Part shown: piece after piece, positions 58,595-64,000 of the stretch | How the letters are laid out: each line of letters opens with the position of its first letter | How positions within the stretch are numbered: the first letter of the stretch is position 1 | DNA from: Streptomyces sp. 1222.5 | GTDB lineage: Bacteria; Actinomycetota; Actinomycetes; Streptomycetales; Streptomycetaceae | DNA length: 64,000 nt | Assembly: GCF_900105245.1 (NCBI RefSeq) | Contig: NZ_FNSZ01000001.1 | Span: 1,240,001 to 1,304,000 of the forward strand | Reading direction: 5' to 3' | The notes under the pieces: model-generated | The model's input: the letters and a program-made list of their open reading frames with translations, nothing else | Databases searched by the model: none | Told to the model about the DNA's origin: nothing | Program-made: the position numbers and the translations under genes

Positions 58595-59827
58595 ATGGCC
58601 TCCCCACGCCTGCTCCGCAGATGTCTCCTCGCCGCCCTGTCCGCCCTACTGGTCGGCTCCGCCGCCGTCGGGCCCGCCCGGGCCCAGTCCGCCGCCCCGG
58701 CGGCAGCGGCCGCCGCGACGTTCTCCGACACCTTCGACGGTCCCGCCGGCTCGGGGGTCGACGGTTCGAAGTGGACGCTGGAGACCGGCGACAACGTCAA
58801 CAACCACGAGCGGCAGTACTACACCTCGGGCACGAAGAACGCGGCCCTGGACGGACAGGGCCACCTGGTCATCACCGCCCGCAAGGAGAACCCGGCCGGC
58901 TACCAGTGCTGGTACGGCAGCTGCCAGTACACCTCGGCCCGGCTGAACACGGCGGGCAAATTCACCGCACAGTACGGCCATGTCGAGGCGCGCATGAAGA
59001 TCCCGCGCGGGCAGGGCATGTGGCCGGCGTTCTGGATGCTCGGCACGCCGGTCAACTGGCCGGACTCCGGCGAGATCGACGTGATGGAGAACGTCGGCTT
59101 CGAGCCCTCGGCCGTGCACGGCACCATCCACGGCCCCGGCTACTCGGGCTCGGGCGGCATAGGCGCCGGCTACTCGCTGCCGAACGGACAGGCCTTCGCC
59201 GACGCCTTCCACACCTTCGCCGTCGACTGGGCGCCCGACTCGATCACCTGGTCGGTGGACGGCAACGTCTACCAGCGGCGCACCCCCGCCGACCTGGGCG
59301 GCCGGACCTGGGTGTTCAACAAGCCGTTCTTCCTCATCCTGAACCTCGCGGTCGGCGGCTACTGGCCCGGCGACCCGGACGGCTCCACGCAGTTCCCGCA
59401 GCAACTGGTGGTCGACTCCGTGTCGGTGACGACGAGCGGCAGCGCGGCCGGGGTGCCGGTCCGGGGCCTCGCCGGCAAATGCGTGGACGTGGCCGGCGCG
59501 AACCCGGCGAACGGCACCCCGGTCCAGCTCTACGACTGCAACGGCACCGGCGCACAGGCGTGGACGGCCGGCCCGGACGGCACGCTCCGCGCGCTCGGCA
59601 AGTGCCTCGACGTGACCGGCAACGGCACCGCGGACGGCTCGACCGTCCAGCTGTGGGACTGCACCGGCGGCCCCAATCAGAAGTGGACCGTCACCGGGGC
59701 GCACGACATCGTCAATCCGCAGGCGAACAAATGCCTCGACGTCACCGGGAACAACCCGGCGAACGGGACCCGGCTGCAGATCTGGACCTGCACCGGGGGC
59801 GCCAACCAGAAGTGGACGGTCGGCTGA
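58595..59827 (+). CDS. Secreted GH16 endo-beta-1,3-glucanase-type hydrolase with ricin B lectin
   Basis: 410 residues. Signal peptide 1-30 (ends GPARA). GH16 domain ~40-275, with active site GEIDVMENVG (Glu160 nucleophile, Asp162, Glu165 acid/base). The C-terminal ~290-410 is a ricin beta-trefoil with three CLDV repeats and QAW/QKW motifs. It should cut beta-1,3-glucan in fungal or oomycete walls while bound by the lectin. GGAGAG precedes the ATG. A strong promoter with a palindromic site lies directly upstream. Confidence 0.95.
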   Translation: MASPRLLRRCLLAALSALLVGSAAVGPARAQSAAPAAAAAATFSDTFDGPAGSGVDGSKWTLETGDNVNNHERQYYTSGTKNAALDGQGHLVITARKENPAGYQCWYGSCQYTSARLNTAGKFTAQYGHVEARMKIPRGQGMWPAFWMLGTPVNWPDSGEIDVMENVGFEPSAVHGTIHGPGYSGSGGIGAGYSLPNGQAFADAFHTFAVDWAPDSITWSVDGNVYQRRTPADLGGRTWVFNKPFFLILNLAVGGYWPGDPDGSTQFPQQLVVDSVSVTTSGSAAGVPVRGLAGKCVDVAGANPANGTPVQLYDCNGTGAQAWTAGPDGTLRALGKCLDVTGNGTADGSTVQLWDCTGGPNQKWTVTGAHDIVNPQANKCLDVTGNNPANGTRLQIWTCTGGANQKWTVG

Positions 59828-59843
59828 GCCGTCCGCTCAGCCG
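59821..59843. terminator. Palindrome holding both stop codons at the GH16 junction
   Basis: CGGCTGAGC (59821-59829) pairs with GCTCAGCCG (59835-59843) over a 5-base loop; the stops of the GH16 gene and the convergent small gene lie in mirrored positions. Confidence 0.6.
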
Positions 59844-60085
59844 CGGACCGTCCAGGTGTACTTGTCACCACCGACGAAGCGGACCACGTCCGGGTCGTCC
59901 AGGTCGTGGATCGGAATGCCGAAGGAGGCGGCCTTCTCCAGGACGTCGGTGACGGTCCTGGCCTGACCGACCACCTCGCCGTCGATCTCCATGATCCGGA
60001 AGGGCGGCTCGCCGGGCTTTCCCGGGCACACCCCGAGCACCAGGATCCGCGGTTGGGAGATGTGAGGAGCTGCTTGTTCGGTCAT
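59837..60085 (-). CDS. Small conserved hypothetical protein
   Basis: 82 residues. RILVLGVCPGKPGEPPFRIMEIDGEVVGQ and DVLEKAASFGIPIHDLDDPDVVRFVGGD are compact alpha-beta patterns without a known domain; the PGKPGEPPF loop is suggestive but not diagnostic. ATG at 60085; the longer frame to 60289 overlaps the topoisomerase gene. Convergent with the GH16 gene and just downstream of the topoisomerase gene (35 bp). Confidence 0.65.
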   Translation of the reverse strand: MTEQAAPHISQPRILVLGVCPGKPGEPPFRIMEIDGEVVGQARTVTDVLEKAASFGIPIHDLDDPDVVRFVGGDKYTWTVRG

Positions 60086-60120
60086 GCAATTCAGCGTAGA
60101 ACGCAACCCGGGCGGACGGG

Positions 60121-61146
60121 TCATCCACGGCTGCCGTCCAGGAGATCCAGTACGGCCGCCTCGACCGCGCCCTGCGTGGCCGGACGGCCGAAGTCCCCGT
60201 GTTCGCCCAGCCGGGTGAGCGCGGGGGCGACGGTCACGTCCTGGTCGAACAGCTCGAAGACCGCCGGATCGATGTAGGAGGCCCGGCACACCGCCGGGGT
60301 GTTGCCCAGATAGTGGCTGACCTCGCGGACGGCGCGGGTGATCTGCCGGCGCCGGGCCGTCTCGGAGTCGCGGGCGGCGCCGTCGACGACGGCGAGCGCC
60401 ACGGCGGCGAGGACCGTGGCGTGCCAGGTGCGGAAGTCCTTGGCGGTGACGTCCGTGCCGGACAGCCGGCGCAGCGCCTCGTTGAGGTCGTCGCCGTGCA
60501 GGTCGTGCCAGTGCCCGCCCTCGTGGAAGACCAGGAAGCGGTCGCCGCCGCGCGCGCGGCGCAGCAGGGCCCGGGCGACGGTCCCCACCTGGTCATCCAC
60601 GAGGACCCGCACCGTCTCGACACCGCCCTTGGCCGGGAAGCTGAACGTGATCCGGTCCCGGGCGCAGGTCACGTGCTCGCGGAGCATGGTCGTCAGGCCG
60701 TAGGTCTCGCTGGTGCGGGTGTGCCGGTCGCTGCCGACGCGGAAGAAGCCGAGGTCGAGCAGGCGGACCGCGCAGGCGGTGACCCGGGCCCGGCTCAGTC
60801 CGCGTCCCGCCAGGTCGCCGGCGATCTCGGCGCGCAGCTCGGGCAGGGTCCGCGCGATCTGCCGCACGTGCTGGTGCTTGGCCTTCTCCTGCTCGGCCCG
60901 GAACTGCTCGTGGTACAGGTACTGGCGGCGTCCCGCGTCGTCCGTGCCGACGGCCTGCAGGTGGCCGTTGGGCCAGGGGCAGATCCACACGTCCCGCCAG
61001 GCGGGCGGGATGGTGAGGGCGCGGACGCGGGCGAGCTGTCCGGCGTCGGTGAGGGGCTCGCCGGTGGTGTCGGCGTAGCGGAAGCCCCGGCCGCCGCGGA
61101 CGCGCCGGAAGCCGGGGCCGTCGTGGGAGCTGGTCCGCAGTCTCAT
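60121..61146 (-). CDS. DNA topoisomerase IB
   Basis: 341 residues, the small bacterial/poxvirus type. IPPAWRDVWICPWPNGHLQAVGTDDAGRRQYLYH is the N-terminal DNA-clamp motif, FFRVGSDRHTRTSETYGLTTM the Arg/Lys-rich region, VTAKDFRTWHATVLAAVAL the catalytic Arg/His helix, and CRASYIDPAVF holds Tyr291 that attacks DNA. It relaxes supercoils without ATP. ATG at 61146, four bases after the SDR stop, so the two genes are co-transcribed. Confidence 0.93.
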   Translation of the reverse strand: MRLRTSSHDGPGFRRVRGGRGFRYADTTGEPLTDAGQLARVRALTIPPAWRDVWICPWPNGHLQAVGTDDAGRRQYLYHEQFRAEQEKAKHQHVRQIARTLPELRAEIAGDLAGRGLSRARVTACAVRLLDLGFFRVGSDRHTRTSETYGLTTMLREHVTCARDRITFSFPAKGGVETVRVLVDDQVGTVARALLRRARGGDRFLVFHEGGHWHDLHGDDLNEALRRLSGTDVTAKDFRTWHATVLAAVALAVVDGAARDSETARRRQITRAVREVSHYLGNTPAVCRASYIDPAVFELFDQDVTVAPALTRLGEHGDFGRPATQGAVEAAVLDLLDGSRG

Positions 61147-61150
61147 GGGC

Positions 61151-61954
61151 TCAGGGCCGGCGCCAGTCGTCGCCGGTCAGGTGGGATCCCGCCTGCGGGC
61201 CCATGCGGAGCATGCCGCCGTCCACACTCCAGGAGGCGCCGGTGACGTAGGAGGCGTCCGGGCTCGCCAGGAAGGCGATCACGGCGGCCACCTCCCGGGC
61301 GTCGCCGGGCCGGCCGAGCGGCACGCCGGGGCGCCGCTCGGCGTGCACGTCGGTGTCCTCCTGGCCGGTCATCGGGGTGGCGATCTCGCCCGGCGCCACC
61401 GCGTTCACGGTGATGCCGTACTCGGCCAGCTCCAGGGCCATCACCTGGGTGAGCAGGCCGAGCCCGCCCTTCGCCGCGCAGTAGGGGGCCGCGCCCACCC
61501 GCGGCTGGTGTTCGTGGACGGAGGTGACGTTGACGATCCGGCCGCCGTCGCCCTGCCGGATCATGTGCCGGGCCGCCCGCTGGCCGCACAGGAACGGGCC
61601 GACCAGGTCGACGTCCAGCACCCGGCGCACGTCCGCCAGGGTCAGGTCCAGATAGGGGGTCATCGTGCCGGTCCCGGCGTTGTTCACCAGCACGTCCAGC
61701 CGGCCGAGTTCCTCGCACAGCTCGTCGACGGTGTCGGCGGCCCCGGGCAGCCGGGTCAGGTCGAGCCGGGCGACGGCGGCGCGGCGCCCCTTGCCGCGGA
61801 CCTCCTCGGCCGTCTCCTCGGCGCCCTTCTCGTCGGAGTGCCAGGTGATGCCGACGTCCAGGCCCGCCTCGGCCAGCCGGACGGCGGTGGCACGGCCGAT
61901 GCCGCTGTCCGCGCCGGTGATCAACGCGGTGCGCTGCGCGGGTTCGGCGGGCAT
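61151..61954 (-). CDS. Short-chain dehydrogenase/reductase (glucose-dehydrogenase-like)
   Basis: 267 residues. TGADSGIG cofactor motif, VNNAGTGTM, catalytic YCAAK, and VNAVAPGEIATPM after it. The C-terminus reads YVTGASWSVDGGMLRMGPQ. The third strand (TWHSDE) suggests NADP or mixed specificity. AGGAGG six bases before the ATG at 61954. It heads a two-gene run with topoisomerase IB. Confidence 0.9.
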   Translation of the reverse strand: MPAEPAQRTALITGADSGIGRATAVRLAEAGLDVGITWHSDEKGAEETAEEVRGKGRRAAVARLDLTRLPGAADTVDELCEELGRLDVLVNNAGTGTMTPYLDLTLADVRRVLDVDLVGPFLCGQRAARHMIRQGDGGRIVNVTSVHEHQPRVGAAPYCAAKGGLGLLTQVMALELAEYGITVNAVAPGEIATPMTGQEDTDVHAERRPGVPLGRPGDAREVAAVIAFLASPDASYVTGASWSVDGGMLRMGPQAGSHLTGDDWRRP

Positions 61955-62112
61955 GGGCGTCCTCCTGGCTCCGGTCGCGTGTGGTGCTCCGCAGTACCCG
62001 GGGGCCCGTCGGGCAAACGGGCGGCCCGGGAGGGGGTCCTCGTGCGGCTGCCGCGTGGCTCGTCGCACCGTTCCCCGCGCCCCTTCGGGGCACCTGTCGG
62101 ACCCTGGTGTGC

Positions 62113-63180
62113 ATGGACCCCGTCGCCGCACTGGACCGGATCGCCTTCCTGCTGGAGCGGTCGCTGGCGCCCACCTATCGGGTACGGGCCTTCCGTACCG
62201 CCTCCCGGATGCTGGCCGCCCTCCCCGCCGGGGAGGTGGCCGAGCGGGCCGCGGACGGGACGCTGGAGTCCCTGAAGGGGGTCGGGCCGAAGACCGCCCA
62301 GGTGGCGCGCGAGGCGCTGGCCGGGGAGGTGCCCGGGTACCTGCGCAAGCTGGAGGAGGAGGCGGAGGCCGGTGCGTCCCCCTCCGGTCCCGGCGCCGGT
62401 CTGCGGGCGCTCGTCCGCGGGGACTGCCACACCCACTCGGACTGGTCCGACGGGGGCAGCCCGATCGAGGAGATGGGGCGCACCGCGGCGGACCTCGGAC
62501 ACGAGTGGACCGTCCTCACCGACCACTCGCCGCGGCTGACCGTGGCCCGCGGACTGTCCCCGGAGCGGCTGCGCGAACAGCTGGCGGTGGTCGCGGAGCT
62601 GAACGCGCGCTGGGCGCCGTTCCGGCTGCTCACCGGCATCGAGTGCGACATCCTCGAGGACGGCTCGCTGGACCAGGAGCCGGAGCTGCTCGACCGGCTG
62701 GACGTGGTCGTGGTCTCCGTGCACTCCAAGCTGCGGATGGACGCCCGCTCCATGACCCGCCGGATGGTGACCGCCGTCCGCGATCCGCACGCCGACGTCC
62801 TCGGCCACTGCACCGGGCGCCTGGTGACCGGACGGGGGCGGCCCGAGTCGGAGTTCGACGCGGACGAGGTGTTCGCCGCGTGCGCCGAGTCCGGCACGGC
62901 GGTGGAGATCAACAGCCGTCCGGAACGCCTTGACCCGCCCCGGCGGCTGCTGCGCACGGCCGTGGCGGCCGGGGTGCTGTTCGCCGTCGACACCGACGCG
63001 CACGCGCCGGGCCAGCTGGACTGGCAGATTCTCGGCTGCGCCCGTGCGGAGGAGTGCGGGGTCCCGGCCGAGCGGGTGGTGACGACGTGGTCCGCGGACG
63101 AGCTGCTGACCTGGACGCGTGAGGGCCGGACACCGGCACGCGTGACGGCTCCGGGGCGTGGTACCCGGTCCGGGCAGTGA
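62113..63180 (+). CDS. PHP-domain protein with an N-terminal PolX-type helix-hairpin-helix
   Basis: 355 residues. The first ~90 residues resemble the DNA polymerase beta/PolX 8-kDa domain, with a LESLKGVGPKTAQVAREAL helix-hairpin-helix. The PHP phosphoesterase domain follows: GDCHTHSDWSDGG, VLTDHSPR, TGIECDIL, VVVVSVHSK and DTDAHAPGQ supply the metal ligands. The nucleotidyltransferase domain that lies between these in PolX is absent, so it is a PHP hydrolase with a DNA-binding arm. The ATG at 62113 is 158 bp from the SDR start; the ribosome site is not clear. Confidence 0.85.
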   Translation: MDPVAALDRIAFLLERSLAPTYRVRAFRTASRMLAALPAGEVAERAADGTLESLKGVGPKTAQVAREALAGEVPGYLRKLEEEAEAGASPSGPGAGLRALVRGDCHTHSDWSDGGSPIEEMGRTAADLGHEWTVLTDHSPRLTVARGLSPERLREQLAVVAELNARWAPFRLLTGIECDILEDGSLDQEPELLDRLDVVVVSVHSKLRMDARSMTRRMVTAVRDPHADVLGHCTGRLVTGRGRPESEFDADEVFAACAESGTAVEINSRPERLDPPRRLLRTAVAAGVLFAVDTDAHAPGQLDWQILGCARAEECGVPAERVVTTWSADELLTWTREGRTPARVTAPGRGTRSGQ

Positions 63181-63210
63181 GTGTCCGGGCAGTGAGAGAA
63201 AGGACCCCGG

Positions 63211-63867
63211 ATGGACCGAGCCGCCGTCTTCGACGTCGACGGGACCCTCGTCGACACCAATCACCTGCATGTCGTGACCTGGTGGGAGGCGTTCCGGCAG
63301 GCCGGCCACGACGTCCCCATGCACGCCGTCCACCGGGCAGTCGGACTGGGCTCCACCGACCTCGTCGCGCACCTGCTCGGCGACGACCGGGACACGGAGC
63401 AGGACGCCGCGCTGAGCGCGGCGCACAAGGCCCTCTACGGCCAGTACTTCGACCGGCTCCCCGCCCTGCCGAAGGCCGGCGAGCTGCTGCGCCGGCTGCA
63501 CCGGGACGGCTGGACGGTCGTCCTCGCCACCTCGGCGAGCGGTGCCGAGCTGGGCGCGCTGCGCCGGGCGATCGATGCGGACGACGCGATCCAGGACACG
63601 GCGAGCGCCGACGACGTGGCGGAGGGCAAGCCCGCCCCGGAGCCCGTGGAACACGCCCTGGAGCTGGCCGGGGTCCCGGCCTCGCGGGCGGTGTTCGTCG
63701 GGGACACCGTGTGGGACATGCAGGCCGGCAGCAAGGCCGGGGTGCGCTGCCTCGGGCTGCTGTGCGGCGGGATTCCGCGGGCCGACCTGGAGGAGGCGGG
63801 GGCGGAGGCGGTGTACGCCGATCCCGCGGACCTTCTGGGACGGCTCGCCGAAACTGCGCTGGGCTGA
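63211..63867 (+). CDS. HAD-superfamily phosphatase
   Basis: 218 residues. FDVDGTLVDT (Asp8 nucleophile, Asp10), VVLATSASGAELGAL (Ser/Thr motif II), Lys in GKPAPEPVEHALELAGV (motif III) and FVGDTVWDMQAGSKAGV (motif IV) follow the HAD order, with a helical cap after motif I as in the phosphoglucomutase/phosphoglycolate phosphatase group. The substrate is unknown. It starts 30 bp after the PHP gene; GAGAAAGGA precedes the ATG. Confidence 0.92.
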   Translation: MDRAAVFDVDGTLVDTNHLHVVTWWEAFRQAGHDVPMHAVHRAVGLGSTDLVAHLLGDDRDTEQDAALSAAHKALYGQYFDRLPALPKAGELLRRLHRDGWTVVLATSASGAELGALRRAIDADDAIQDTASADDVAEGKPAPEPVEHALELAGVPASRAVFVGDTVWDMQAGSKAGVRCLGLLCGGIPRADLEEAGAEAVYADPADLLGRLAETALG

Positions 63868-64000
63868 GTTTCCTCGCGCGTGACACGGGTCACTCGGGTG
63901 ACGGGAACAGCACGCGGTGGTTGCCCGTTGAACAAGCCGTGGGTGCGGATGGGACAGTGTCCCCGGGCCTCACCATCCGCCCACAGGGACGATCGTTCGG
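63868..64000. other. Non-coding right edge with small palindromes
   Basis: No gene visible. GTCAC-TCGG-GTGAC (63889-63902) may be the end of the HAD transcript. GGGACA-G-TGTCCC (63951-63963) could be an operator of a gene beyond the edge. Confidence 0.35.

Noticed and set aside
63921..63963. TTGCCC/TTGAAC promoter at the right edge
   Set aside because: No acceptable -10 box at 16-19 bases, and the gene it would serve is outside the window.
1..64000. tRNA, rRNA, transposase or phage genes
   Set aside because: No cloverleaf, ribosomal or recombinase/transposase signature seen in either strand; short RNA genes could still be missed by eye.

Overview
The window is high-GC actinobacterial chromosome, almost certainly Streptomyces. 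The evidence is the very GC-rich third codon positions, frequent GTG and TTG starts behind GGAGG-type ribosome sites, a Streptomyces subtilisin inhibitor, a SpoIIE-type phosphatase with a fused kinase domain, a CYP105-like P450 with its 3Fe-4S ferredoxin, and many secreted glycosidases and lipoproteins. I see no rRNA, tRNA, insertion sequence, prophage or CRISPR array. The sequence reads as an ordinary, mostly accessory part of the chromosome with about 65 protein genes.

Layout. 1-1650 is the 3' part of an NHLM-type peptide exporter, so a RiPP cluster probably lies to the left. 1.7-7 kb holds a YihY-like membrane protein, a glycosyltransferase, and an SDR, DMT-transporter and deacetylase run whose 3' end is followed by two decayed copies of the deacetylase tail. 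7-11 kb has an FAD monooxygenase, then an SRPBCC protein and an MFS exporter transcribed divergently from a region with two operator-like palindromes. 11-14 kb has a small acidic protein, a flavodoxin-family gene remnant, a three-gene cassette (haem-oxygenase-like iron enzyme, HemK2-like methyltransferase, CDGSH Fe-S protein) and the protease inhibitor. 15-19 kb has an FMN alpha-hydroxyacid oxidase and a sigma-like/zinc-finger/TM/ricin protein, then a non-coding stretch with a 34-bp palindrome and degenerate ~64-bp repeats. 19-21 kb has a Fic-like toxin-antitoxin pair and an alkylation-repair pair (ogt plus a 2OG-Fe oxygenase). 21-29 kb has a GH2 beta-galactosidase and a signalling trio: PP2C phosphatase, ECF sigma factor and Ser/Thr kinase.

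29-45 kb has lipoproteins, an ArsB-like permease with an apparent CTG start, a universal stress protein, the second sigma-like/ricin protein, an AraC regulator opposite a PhyH dioxygenase, an aldo-keto reductase, a GH114 lipoprotein, a P450/ferredoxin/flavoprotein run, an F420-type reductase, a CDF cation exporter and a glutathionyl-hydroquinone-reductase-like enzyme. 45-52 kb has small enzymes, a TetR regulator opposite an APC permease and amidohydrolase, a quinone-oxidoreductase-like protein and a STAS anti-sigma antagonist. 52-58 kb has a PRPP synthetase, a DUF4230 protein and a compact Mrp/Mbh-type cation antiporter operon without the large MrpA half. 58-64 kb has VanZ, a GH16 glucanase with ricin lectin, topoisomerase IB, an SDR, a PolX-like PHP protein and a HAD phosphatase.

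Functional themes are envelope and surface carbohydrate work (deacetylases, GH2, GH16, GH114, ricin lectins), stress and redox chemistry (CDGSH, P450, F420, universal stress protein, alkyl repair, PP2C/sigma/kinase) and export. A recurrent structural feature is that at several tail-to-tail gene junctions both stop codons sit inside the arms of an inverted repeat.
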